Source of the DNA: Clostridiales bacterium
GTDB lineage: Bacteria; Bacillota; Clostridia; Christensenellales; DUVY01
Direction of reading: 5' to 3'
DNA: 7,886 nucleotides
NCBI GenBank assembly: GCA_031290295.1
Contig: JAITNT010000053.1
Span: forward strand, 1 to 7,886
A program made the translations under genes and the position numbers. Position 1 is the first letter of the stretch. Each line of letters starts with the position of its first letter. Of the stretch, positions 1 to 6,765 are shown piece by piece. The notes under the pieces are model-generated. The model saw nothing but the letters and a program-made list of their open reading frames with translations. It did no database searches and was not told where the DNA came from.

Positions 1-2
1 CT

Positions 3-485
3 TTTTACGGTTGTAAAAGCCTCAAAGAAATTAACATACCGACGCAATTAGAGAGCGTAGGTTATTACGCGTTTTATGGGTGTCTTGCCATATCGGAAAT
101 AGCTTTACCGGACACGGTAGTTGAAATACTTGACGGAGCTTTTAGGGGATGTACGTCTCTCACGGATATCGGGCTGTCGGAAAGGCTTCAGATAATCAGC
201 CCGTTCGTATTTGACGGTTGCACAAGATTAGCGTCCGTCGTTATTCCCGAAGACGTGAAAGAAATCGGCAGCAGCGCATTTGGAGGGTGCGGCGCGCTCA
301 AGGCAATTTCTTTGCCGTCAACCGTAGAAAGCATCGGGGCGGATGCTTTTGCGTTTTGTACCGCGTTGGAGGAGATAACATTTCCGGCAAGCGTAAACAC
401 ATTTGGCAGCCGCGTATTTATAAGTTGCGATAGGTTAACTTCGGTATCGATTCTGTCTACTACTAAACCTGCAACCGCGGACGAT
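3..485 (+). repeat. Tandem 69-bp coding repeats (23-residue LRR units)
   Basis: Unit boundaries, taken at the conserved Phe codon, fall at 3, 72, 141, 210, 279, 348 and 417, all exactly 69 bases apart. Phe1 and Cys4 of each unit are kept in all seven. The units are diverged at DNA level, so this is an old protein repeat rather than a recent DNA duplication. The seventh unit degenerates into the C-terminal cap. Confidence 0.88.
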
Positions 486-590
486 ATGTTTTCCGGTTTG
501 CCAAACGAATGTACCGTTTATGTTCCGTCCGGTTTGCTTTCCGTTTATGCTTCGGAATATCCGGGAGTACATTTTGAAGCGTTAAGTTAA
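3..590 (+). CDS. BspA-like leucine-rich repeat protein, C-terminal part (5' end outside window)
   Basis: The reading frame is open from the left edge to a TAA at 588-590, giving about 195 visible residues, so the start, any signal peptide and any N-terminal domains are missing. The visible part is built of six exact 23-residue units and a partial seventh, each opening with F-x-x-C followed by a leucine/isoleucine pattern and usually a proline (FYGCKSL..INIP, FRGCTSL, FDGCTRL, FGGCGAL, FAFCTAL). This is the LRR_5 (BspA / Treponema TpLRR) class. The last ~45 residues (VYVPSGLLSVYASEYPG) match the usual cap of these proteins, so the chain ends naturally; no LPXTG or other wall anchor is visible. 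Members are commonly secreted or surface proteins of gut and oral bacteria, often implicated in adhesion; the role here is unknown. An internal GTG at 255 is only a codon within repeat four, not the true start. Confidence 0.9.
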   Translation, partial: FYGCKSLKEINIPTQLESVGYYAFYGCLAISEIALPDTVVEILDGAFRGCTSLTDIGLSERLQIISPFVFDGCTRLASVVIPEDVKEIGSSAFGGCGALKAISLPSTVESIGADAFAFCTALEEITFPASVNTFGSRVFISCDRLTSVSILSTTKPATADDMFSGLPNECTVYVPSGLLSVYASEYPGVHFEALS

Positions 591-604
591 AAGAGCCGTT
601 ACGG

Positions 605-633
605 TTGATAAATTTATAAAAAAGTAGTATTAA
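605..633 (+). promoter_or_regulatory. Possible promoter for the ABC protein gene
   Basis: TTGATA (605-610, five of six matches to the -35 consensus) is followed after 17 bases by TATTAA (628-633, four of six for the -10). The -10 lies inside a perfect palindrome (624-639). The spacing is ideal but the -10 is weak. An AT-rich TATATAAAAT at 685-694 could be another -10 but has no recognisable -35 upstream. No terminator is seen after the repeat-protein gene, so read-through from it is also possible. Confidence 0.4.
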
Positions 634-639
634 TACTAC
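624..639. promoter_or_regulatory. Perfect 16-bp palindrome, candidate operator
   Basis: GTAGTATTAATACTAC is identical to its own reverse complement with no spacer, and it overlaps the candidate -10 box. This is the form of a binding site for a dimeric regulator. On the minus strand the palindrome is followed directly by six T (618-623), so it could also act as a weak minus-strand terminator, but no minus-strand gene lies upstream of it. The cognate regulator is not in the window. Confidence 0.45.
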
Positions 640-650
640 GCGATAGATTT

Positions 651-682
651 GTACGGCATAGCCGTACGGCTCGGTCGCCGTA
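651..682 (+). promoter_or_regulatory. Two overlapping hairpins in the ABC gene leader
   Basis: Hairpin A pairs GTACGGC (651-657) with GCCGTAC (661-667) across a 3-base ATA loop, extendable by two G-U pairs. Hairpin B pairs TACGGC (665-670) with GCCGTA (677-682) across a 6-base loop. They share bases 665-667, so they cannot both form fully, and TACGGC at 652-657 could also pair with 677-682. No U-run follows either, so neither looks like a terminator. A regulatory role is inference only. Confidence 0.4.
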
Positions 683-714
683 AGTATATAAAATCGTCCG
701 AAAGGAAGCGTTAA

Positions 715-3267
715 GTGATAAAGCTAAGCGATATACGAAAAACATATAAATCAAGGTCCGGGCAAGAGGTTGTCGCGTTAGACGACGTCAGCTTTGAGCT
801 GCCCGCGCGGGGCTTGGTTTTTATCGTCGGCAAAAGCGGCAGCGGCAAGTCTACGCTGTTAAATATGCTTGGCGGGCTTGACAGCCCTACCTCCGGCAGC
901 ATTATACTGGACGGCGTCGGCAAGCTTGCAGAGGGTAAAACGCTCGATGCATATAGAAATACGCACCTCGGTTTTGTATTTCAGGAATTTCACTTGTTAG
1001 ATACGTTGACCGTCTTTGAGAATATTTCGCTTGCAAGAGAGATGAAAGGCGAAAGCGTAAACGATGAAACCGTTAACGAGGCGTTGGAAGCCGTCGACCT
1101 GAGCGGGCTGATAGACAGGTATCCCGAGGAGCTGTCCGGCGGGCAAAAGCAAAGGGTCGCAATCGCAAGAGCGTTAATCAAAAACCCGAATATAATTCTT
1201 GCCGACGAGCCGACCGGGAATCTCGATTCGACTACGAGTAAGGATATAATACAGCTCTTAAAGGCGTTAGCGGGGGACAGGCTTGTAATCGTAGTAACGC
1301 ACGATAAGGATTCGGCAAGAGAATACGGCGACAGGGTTATCGAGCTAAAGGACGGAAGAATCGCCGACGATACCCAAAAGCAAGCTTCCGAAAACGATAA
1401 ATATGTAAGCTCCGCAAATACTGATTTGCCTAGGCTTAAAAACGCCAAGCTTTCTAATAAGAGCGTATTTAAGTTCGTTTTCTCCGCGTTAAATCATAAG
1501 AAAGCAAAATTGATTGCTTCTGTCGCTTTGTCCGTAATCGCAATCGCCTTGTTCGGAATTTCCTTTATTATTTCGACATACAGCACGGAAAAACAAATAG
1601 CGAAGAATATCGGTAAGGCGGGCGTTACCGCTTTTTTTGCAGGTCAAATAAAAGATATTACCGAAAATAAAGGTATCACTCAAAATCGGATATTCAATAT
1701 TAATAAAGCCGTTCCGTCAACGGTTTTTGACGACTTTGCCAACGCTGATAATTCTTTGGCCGCCTACGGCTTATATAATGCGTACTGGTTTTCAATTCCG
1801 TATATAAGCGAGCTTATCGGAGGCGGTGATTCTACCGTCGCTATTAATAAGCCCGAGGATATTAAGTCGCTTACGAGATGTGATTTGCTTCCCGGTTATT
1901 TAGAGTTAGCGGACGACAGAATATACCTGACGGATTTTATGGTATACATTTTATCAGACTTAGAAGTCGTTACTGACGACGGTTTTGGCGAATTGGGTCT
2001 AGCTATAGCCTATTATTATATCGACGGGCAGGGAGTTTCGCACGACTTGACCCGGGATGTTCCGGCGGACGAGTTAATCGGAGTAGATTTGTGGGCCAGG
2101 GCCGGTAAAACTTTAATTGACTCCGAGCAAAAAATCGCGACGATAGGCGGCATAATTTCCACAAATTACTCTGAAATAATGCAAAGATATGATGCTGAAA
2201 CCGATTATGAAAGATTGATAGACCAATACGTTTGCAACTTTATATATTCATCGGTATTCTGCTCGAGGGACGCGATAATTAAGCGTTTTAAGCCGGAATA
2301 TCAATTTAACATCGGATACAACGGAGGCCAAGAAACCCACAACACGCTTCCGTTGCTTTACCACGATATACAAATTTATGCGGGTACGAACGTCGTTAAC
2401 AGAGAGTACGGCTTCGGTGTCGCGCTTGCCGGTGAAAACAAGTACGGTGAGAATATTGCGTCGCTTGCCGACAATGAAATAATTTTGAGCGCCGACTTAT
2501 ATAATTCAATTTTCAATGAGAGCGTTCAAAAGTACGGCGATTTCTTATCGCCGATGCCGCAGCATCTAAACGAAACGATTTCGATACGGATAAGGGATAA
2601 ATCAAACAGAATAATCGCGACGCTGCTAGGCTACAAAATCGTTGACTTAGCGCAGGACAATATGTTGAATTCCGGGACAATATATGTGCCCCAAAGGGCA
2701 TTCGACGAGCTGTATCCGGCGAGCATAAATCCTATAGCGATTATGGTCGGCGTAGACGGAAGCTCCGGCGCATTAATTAAAGAATTACGAAAAAGCGACT
2801 ATTATATCTATTCGCCGTTTTCAATAGGGCTATATGAGTTTGAATTAAAATTTGCGGCTTTCGATATTGTGTTTTGGGGCGCGGCGGGAGTACTGCTTGT
2901 TTTCAGTATGCTGTTAATAATGAATTTTATCAGCGGCGGCGTTATGGCTAAGAAAAAGGAAATAGGAATCTTGCGTGCGATGGGCGCAAGGCTTATAGAC
3001 ACGGAACGGATATTTATATCGGAAGCCGGAATAATCGCCGCTATTACCGCCGTTGTGTCCATAATGATTTGCGTTCCGTTATCGATACTTATTAACTACT
3101 TATTTGCAGTCGGTACATTATCGGGCGCGTCGGTTTTATCGTTTAACTTTGCGGTCATACCCGTGATAATAGGGATTTCCGGGTTAACAACGGCAATATC
3201 CGCCGCTTTGCCCGCGTACAGGGTGAGCAAAATGAAGCCCGCGGACGCAATAAAAAAGGTGGCGTAA
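715..3267 (+). CDS. ABC transporter, fused ATPase-permease of MacB type
   Basis: 850 residues from a GTG start, chosen because AAAGGA (701-706) sits 8 bases upstream and the ATPase domain begins at once (MIKLSDIRKTY). The N-terminal ATPase domain (about 1-220) is of the LolD/MacB class and complete: Walker A GKSGSGKST (39-47), Q-loop Gln90, signature LSGGQ (140-144), Walker B with Glu165 (ILADEPTGN) and switch His196. A helix at about 265-288 is followed by a large hydrophilic region (about 289-712) and three helices (about 713-740, 768-800, 808-834) with the FtsX-type permease pattern and the usual short tail (RVSKMKPADAIKKV). This is the four-helix mechanotransmission (type VII) architecture, which drives export or extraction at the outer membrane face rather than import; substrates elsewhere include peptides, antibiotics and lipoproteins. 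At 850 residues it is longer than E. coli MacB (648), the excess lying in the outer domain. No partner adaptor or two-component genes are adjacent. Substrate unknown. Confidence 0.95.
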   Translation: MIKLSDIRKTYKSRSGQEVVALDDVSFELPARGLVFIVGKSGSGKSTLLNMLGGLDSPTSGSIILDGVGKLAEGKTLDAYRNTHLGFVFQEFHLLDTLTVFENISLAREMKGESVNDETVNEALEAVDLSGLIDRYPEELSGGQKQRVAIARALIKNPNIILADEPTGNLDSTTSKDIIQLLKALAGDRLVIVVTHDKDSAREYGDRVIELKDGRIADDTQKQASENDKYVSSANTDLPRLKNAKLSNKSVFKFVFSALNHKKAKLIASVALSVIAIALFGISFIISTYSTEKQIAKNIGKAGVTAFFAGQIKDITENKGITQNRIFNINKAVPSTVFDDFANADNSLAAYGLYNAYWFSIPYISELIGGGDSTVAINKPEDIKSLTRCDLLPGYLELADDRIYLTDFMVYILSDLEVVTDDGFGELGLAIAYYYIDGQGVSHDLTRDVPADELIGVDLWARAGKTLIDSEQKIATIGGIISTNYSEIMQRYDAETDYERLIDQYVCNFIYSSVFCSRDAIIKRFKPEYQFNIGYNGGQETHNTLPLLYHDIQIYAGTNVVNREYGFGVALAGENKYGENIASLADNEIILSADLYNSIFNESVQKYGDFLSPMPQHLNETISIRIRDKSNRIIATLLGYKIVDLAQDNMLNSGTIYVPQRAFDELYPASINPIAIMVGVDGSSGALIKELRKSDYYIYSPFSIGLYEFELKFAAFDIVFWGAAGVLLVFSMLLIMNFISGGVMAKKKEIGILRAMGARLIDTERIFISEAGIIAAITAVVSIMICVPLSILINYLFAVGTLSGASVLSFNFAVIPVIIGISGLTTAISAALPAYRVSKMKPADAIKKVA

Positions 3268-3301
3268 CTAATATTTGCCGTTATCCGTTCTCCCATAAGC
3301 C

Positions 3302-3336
3302 GGGGCAACCGCAAGAAAATGCGGTTGCCCCCGTTT
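3302..3336 (+). terminator. Rho-independent terminator of the ABC gene
   Basis: A perfect 12-bp GC-rich stem, GGGGCAACCGCA (3302-3313) with TGCGGTTGCCCC (3320-3331), has a 6-base AGAAAA loop. It is followed by CGTTTAGTTTTG, a modest interrupted T-tract. It lies 34 bases after the ABC stop codon and separates that gene from the next promoter. Confidence 0.88.
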
Positions 3337-3393
3337 AGTTTTGCAACGAAAGCGGTCTTTAGAGCGGAGCGGCGCTAGAGCGGGTTCAGTCTG

Positions 3394-3422
3394 TTGACAC
3401 GTCGGGTCGTCTGTGCTACAAT
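3394..3422 (+). promoter_or_regulatory. Sigma-A type promoter of the hydrolase-malic enzyme-MFS operon
   Basis: A perfect TTGACA -35 (3394-3399), a 17-base spacer and TACAAT as -10 (3417-3422, five of six) are preceded by TG at 3414-3415, giving an extended -10. Transcription would start near 3428-3431, about 95 bases before the first ATG. This is the best promoter in the window and should be strong unless repressed. Four copies of AGCGG (3351, 3363, 3368, 3379) lie just upstream. Confidence 0.85.
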
Positions 3423-3432
3423 AATGAAGCGT

Positions 3433-3479
3433 TAGTCGGTATTTTGAATATTTTTAACGATATTCGGGTGTACCGACTA
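3433..3479 (+). promoter_or_regulatory. Nested inverted repeat in the operon 5' leader
   Basis: TAGTCGGTA (3433-3441) pairs perfectly with TACCGACTA (3471-3479). Inside, GAATAT (3446-3451) pairs with ATATTC (3460-3465) around an 8-base loop, leaving a TTTT/GGGTG internal loop. The structure starts within a few bases of the predicted transcript start. The 3' arm contains CCGAC (3473-3477), which also complements GTCGG at 3509-3513, overlapping the GGAGG ribosome binding site (3512-3516). It could therefore be a leader that switches translation, an mRNA-stabilising 5' hairpin, or a double-stranded operator. It resembles no riboswitch class I can name. Confidence 0.55.
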
Positions 3480-3524
3480 TTTCATTTTAATTTCGTAACG
3501 CGTCTATCGTCGGAGGAAAGATTT

Positions 3525-4121
3525 ATGGAAGTTTTATCGGTTAAGCTCGGGGCGATTCGCACAAATTGTTATATCGCTTTTTTACACGACGGCGGGGAAT
3601 GCGTAGTTATCGACCCGGGGGCGGAGTATAACCGCGTCCGGAGCTTGCTGGAGGCGCACAGGTTGTCTCCCGTCGCCGTGCTTTTTACGCACGGGCATTT
3701 TGACCATACCTTGGCGTCTAAGCCCTTGCAGGCGGCGGGCGCGACGGTCTATATCCATAACGGGGATTTTGACAAGGTTTCGGTCAATAAATACAAGGTT
3801 TCCGATTTTGACCCCGCCGTTCCCGACGTTCGCTTAAAAGGCGGCGAGCGCCTTAGCCTTGCCGGTATCGACTTCGAGGTTATTCATACGCCGGGTCATA
3901 CCAAGGGGTGCGTTTGCTATCTGGCGGGGAACGCGCTTTTTTCGGGCGACACGCTTTTTTGCGGCGATATAGGGCGTACGGATTTGGACGACGGCGATTA
4001 TGACGAAATAATTAACAGCATTAAATCAAAATTGCTTAATCTCCCCGACGGTACGGTCGTATATCCCGGGCATGACGCAAGCACTACGATAGGCGCGGAA
4101 CGCAAGAATTTTGACATATAG
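3525..4121 (+). CDS. MBL-fold metallo-hydrolase (glyoxalase II-like)
   Basis: 198 residues from the ATG at 3525, chosen because GGAGG (3512-3516) lies 8 bases upstream and the family's usual N-terminus (VKLGAIRTNCYI) starts at once. The frame extends to a TTG at 3444, but that extra sequence lies in the hairpin leader and has no ribosome binding site. Metal-binding residues are all present: THGHFDH (His56, His58, Asp60, His61), His125 in HTPGHTKG, Asp142 in SGDTLF and His183 in PGHD; GDIGRTDL (148-154) is typical of the glyoxalase II / YcbL-like group. It lacks the extra C-terminal substrate domain of classical glyoxalase II (about 250 residues), so glutathione-thioester specificity should not be assumed. 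It is a cytoplasmic two-metal hydrolase, probably of a thioester or related ester. It is the first gene of the operon; its stop overlaps the malic enzyme ribosome binding site. Confidence 0.93.
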   Translation: MEVLSVKLGAIRTNCYIAFLHDGGECVVIDPGAEYNRVRSLLEAHRLSPVAVLFTHGHFDHTLASKPLQAAGATVYIHNGDFDKVSVNKYKVSDFDPAVPDVRLKGGERLSLAGIDFEVIHTPGHTKGCVCYLAGNALFSGDTLFCGDIGRTDLDDGDYDEIINSIKSKLLNLPDGTVVYPGHDASTTIGAERKNFDI

Positions 4122-4131
4122 GAGATAACAA

Positions 4132-5304
4132 ATGGATTACGCAAAGGAATCCCTCAAAAGGCATTACGGTTGGAAAGGCAAAATTGAAGTGGTATGCAGA
4201 GTACCCTTAGAAAGCCGCGAGGATTTGTCGCTTGCCTACACGCCGGGCGTGGCGGAGCCGTGCTTGGAAATACAGAGGGACGTCGACAAAGGTTACGAGC
4301 TTACAAGACGGTCTAATTTGGTGGCGGTGGTGACGGACGGTACGGCGGTGCTCGGACTCGGCGACATAGGTCCCGAGGCGGGAATGCCCGTCATGGAGGG
4401 GAAATGCGTGCTTTTTAAGGCGTTTGGCTCGGTTGACGCGATACCGTTATGCATACGCTCTAAGAGCGTGGACGACATAGTAAATACCGTAAGGCTGCTC
4501 GCAGGCTCATTCGGCGGAATAAATCTGGAGGATATCTCCGCGCCGCGCTGTTTTGAAATCGAGCGCAGGCTCAAAGCGTGCTGCAATATTCCGATTTTTC
4601 ACGACGACCAGCACGGCACCGCCGTAGTTACGCTTGCCGCAATGCTTAACGCGATGAAGCTTACCGGCAGAAAGCTCGGGGATTTGTCGGTAGTCACGAG
4701 CGGCGCGGGGGCGGCGGGTATCGCCGTTATCAAGCTGCTTATCGCTATGGGACTCAGGGACGTAGTGCTTTGCGACAGGCTCGGCGCGATATATAAGGGA
4801 CGCGATAATTTGAACGCGGAAAAAGCCGAAATGGCGGAGGTAACTAACCTGAAGAACAAAAAAGGCCCGCTTTCCGAGGTATTAAAGGGCGCCGACGTGT
4901 TTATCGGCGTTTCCGCGCCTAACTGCGTAACAAAAGAAATGGTCGCCAGTATGGCGAAGAATCCTATTTTGTTCCCTATGGCTAACCCTACTCCGGAAAT
5001 TATGCCGGAGCTTGCTTTGGAAGCGGGCGCGTATATCGTAGGTACGGGTCGGAGCGATTTTCCTAACCAAATTAATAACGTCCTTGCTTTCCCGGGGATT
5101 TTTCGCGGCGCGCTCGATGTAAGAGCAAGCGACATAAACGATGAAATGAAGATAGCCGCGGCGCATGCGATCGCGGATTTTATCCCCGAAAAAGACCTTC
5201 GACCCGACTACATCATTCCGTCCGTGCTGGACAAGCGCGTAGCCGCCGCCGTAGCCAAAGCCGTTTCCCAAGCCGCCCGAAGAACGGGCGCGGCACGGAT
5301 TTGA
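4132..5304 (+). CDS. Malic enzyme, short bacterial form (probably NAD-dependent)
   Basis: 390 residues; catalyses oxidative decarboxylation of malate to pyruvate and CO2 with reduction of NAD(P), in the cytoplasm. The ATG has AGGAG (4120-4124) 7 bases upstream, overlapping the previous stop. Catalytic and metal residues are in place: Tyr36 in AYTPGVAEP, Lys91 in PVMEGKCVLFK, Glu133-Asp134 in NLEDISAP, and Asp158-Asp159 in FHDDQHGTAVV. The cofactor domain shows the Rossmann loop SGAGAAGIA (190-198), and ANPTPEIMP (284-292) and PNQINNVLAFPG (311-322) complete the active site. Asp215 at the end of the second strand (VVLCD) favours NAD over NADP; this is inference. There is no C-terminal phosphotransacetylase-like domain as in MaeB, so this is the short single-function form. 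Its position between a hydrolase and a transporter suggests a role in organic acid use or redox balance. Confidence 0.96.
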   Translation: MDYAKESLKRHYGWKGKIEVVCRVPLESREDLSLAYTPGVAEPCLEIQRDVDKGYELTRRSNLVAVVTDGTAVLGLGDIGPEAGMPVMEGKCVLFKAFGSVDAIPLCIRSKSVDDIVNTVRLLAGSFGGINLEDISAPRCFEIERRLKACCNIPIFHDDQHGTAVVTLAAMLNAMKLTGRKLGDLSVVTSGAGAAGIAVIKLLIAMGLRDVVLCDRLGAIYKGRDNLNAEKAEMAEVTNLKNKKGPLSEVLKGADVFIGVSAPNCVTKEMVASMAKNPILFPMANPTPEIMPELALEAGAYIVGTGRSDFPNQINNVLAFPGIFRGALDVRASDINDEMKIAAAHAIADFIPEKDLRPDYIIPSVLDKRVAAAVAKAVSQAARRTGAARI

Positions 5305-5308
5305 TTTA

Positions 5309-6523
5309 ATGGCGGTACCGAAAAAATACAAAAAGACATTTCTCGCTTGCTTTTTGGGGATAATGAATCAGTCCGTCGTAGGAAGCGTTACGGCGATTTT
5401 GTTCGTCCCGTTCATGTCCTTGTACGGCTTTCGGCTTTGGCAGCTCGGAGTATTAATCGGTACAGGCTTTATTACGCAGGTGTTCGCGGATATTATGCTG
5501 ACGTTTTTTGTGGATAAATTCGGTTTCCGTCCGCAGGTAAATATTGCGCTCGCGTTGTCGCTTATAGGAATTTTGTTCTTTGCGTCCACGCCGTATATTT
5601 TTGCCGAAACCGATATGTTCATAGGAATAATCACCGCCACAATACTGTTCTCGTTCCCGTCGGGTATGCTGGAGGTGCTTATCTCGCCGATAGTGGAGAA
5701 CGTTCCGTCCGAACAAAACGAAAAGGGCGGGATAATGAGCCTTATTCACTCGTTCTACGCGTGGGGGCAGATATTTATAATCGTAATAATCAGCCTCTAT
5801 GTATTTATCGCGGGCAAAGCTTATTGGAATCTTATACTGTATTTTTTGGCAATTATCCCGATAGTATCGTTTATTGCGTTCTCAATCGCGCCGCTTGACA
5901 AAAGAGAGACGCTTGAAAAAAAGAAATCAAAAATCTTTTTTTCACCGTATTTTGTCATCGCGTGTATCGCTATTATGGCGGGCGGCGCTTCGGAGCTGAT
6001 AATTAATCAATATGTTTCTACTTTCACGGAGTTGTCATTGGGCTTCTCCAAGCTGGCGTCCGACTTGTTCGGAATGTGTATGTTCGCCGCGCTTTTCGGC
6101 TTCGGAAGGACGCTGTACGGCAGCCGCCTCGGCAAAAAACTGAATCTGCATAAGCTGCTTATAATAGGCTCGCTAATTACCGCGGGTTTATATCTCGTCG
6201 CGGGACTGTCTCCCGTACCCGCCGTTTCGTTGGTTGCATGCATTCTGTGCGGCTTTACCGTATCGTTGCTTTGGCCCGGCACGCTCGTAGTCGCCGGAGA
6301 AAAATTTCACACCTCGGGGGCGTGGATATTTTCCGTACTCGCCGTTGCGGGCGACGTCGGCGCGGGCATCGGTCCGATGTTAACGGGCTTTTTGGCTAAC
6401 GCGGCGAACTTGGAAACGGCGATAGCCGTTTCCGCCGTAATCCCGCTCGTTTCTTTCATCTGCCACATAGGTCTTTACCGCAACGCCCCCGCCACCGTGC
6501 CGCCGCTTAAAAAACCGCGTTAA
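5309..6523 (+). CDS. Major facilitator superfamily transporter, substrate unknown
   Basis: 404 residues, hydrophobic throughout, with twelve predicted membrane helices: about 11-36, 46-67, 76-97, 103-125, 145-168, 173-194, then after a charged loop (195-210, DKRETLEKKKSK) 211-232, 250-267, 283-300, 304-328, 336-362 and 369-390. The helix 2-3 loop VDKFGFRP (68-75) is a recognisable form of MFS motif A, and GRTLYGSRLGKK (266-277) is its second-half counterpart. The general look is of the sugar/fucose-permease-like MFS branch, but specificity cannot be read. The ATG lies 4 bases after the malic enzyme stop and has no clear ribosome binding site, so translation is probably coupled to the upstream gene. 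The positively charged start (MAVPKKYKK) fits a cytoplasmic N-terminus. Given the operon it may carry an organic acid or sugar feeding or leaving the malate-pyruvate step; this is inference. It is the last gene before the shared terminator. Confidence 0.92.
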   Translation: MAVPKKYKKTFLACFLGIMNQSVVGSVTAILFVPFMSLYGFRLWQLGVLIGTGFITQVFADIMLTFFVDKFGFRPQVNIALALSLIGILFFASTPYIFAETDMFIGIITATILFSFPSGMLEVLISPIVENVPSEQNEKGGIMSLIHSFYAWGQIFIIVIISLYVFIAGKAYWNLILYFLAIIPIVSFIAFSIAPLDKRETLEKKKSKIFFSPYFVIACIAIMAGGASELIINQYVSTFTELSLGFSKLASDLFGMCMFAALFGFGRTLYGSRLGKKLNLHKLLIIGSLITAGLYLVAGLSPVPAVSLVACILCGFTVSLLWPGTLVVAGEKFHTSGAWIFSVLAVAGDVGAGIGPMLTGFLANAANLETAIAVSAVIPLVSFICHIGLYRNAPATVPPLKKPR

Positions 6524-6765
6524 CGATGCTCCGAAAAAATGCGTGGTTTTGCTTGCGCTCCGATTTAGAGCCGAGAGTAAGTAGAGCAGCTTTTAACCAT
6601 GCGCATTCCCAGCGCGCGATTTTGCTGCACTTCGGTTTCCGGCTATTACAAAAGGCTGTCTTAAATAAAGCGTCAGACAGCCTTTTGCAGGTTTATTATT
6701 AGAGTTGCCGTTATCATCGCGACCCCTGCAAGACGATTGCAAAGGCGTCCGTAATCAATTGCGGT
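6524..6765. other. Convergent intergenic region, no gene seen
   Basis: This region between the transporter and the glutamine synthetase gene holds the terminator hairpin at 6650-6686 and no credible coding frame. Short complementary segments nest at AGCCG/CGGCT (6569-6573/6640-6644), GCAGC/GCTGC (6586-6590/6624-6628) and GCGC/GCGC (6601-6604/6612-6615). The helices are only 4-5 bp and may be chance. Confidence 0.6.
6650..6686. terminator. Bidirectional terminator between convergent genes
   Basis: A perfect 12-bp stem, AAAAGGCTGTCT (6650-6661) with AGACAGCCTTTT (6675-6686), has a 13-base loop. The stem ends in A4 on one side and T4 on the other, so it gives a hairpin with a short U-tract in both directions. 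It sits 126 bases after the transporter stop and 79 bases beyond the glutamine synthetase stop, which is where a shared terminator is expected. Confidence 0.85.

Noticed and set aside
990..1448. 152-residue minus-strand open frame within the ABC ATPase domain
   Set aside because: Antisense to Walker B and signature motifs, serine-rich, with no recognisable domain.
3444..3524. In-frame N-terminal extension of the metallo-hydrolase from a TTG at 3444
   Set aside because: No ribosome binding site precedes 3444, the extra 27 residues lie in the leader hairpin, and the ATG at 3525 has an ideal GGAGG and matches the family N-terminus.
4599..5135. 178-residue minus-strand open frame within the malic enzyme gene
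   Set aside because: It is antisense to a complete, motif-rich malic enzyme; its Ser/Pro/Ala-rich low-complexity product is typical of a frame shadow.
6569..6644. Nested complementary segments suggesting a small structured RNA after the transporter
   Set aside because: Helices are only 4-5 bp with large unpaired spacers and no promoter; chance pairing is the simpler explanation without covariation data.
6685..6731. TTGCAGG/CCTGCAA inverted repeat beside the convergent terminator
   Set aside because: Only 7 bp with a 33-base loop, and it overlaps the much better 12-bp terminator stem.
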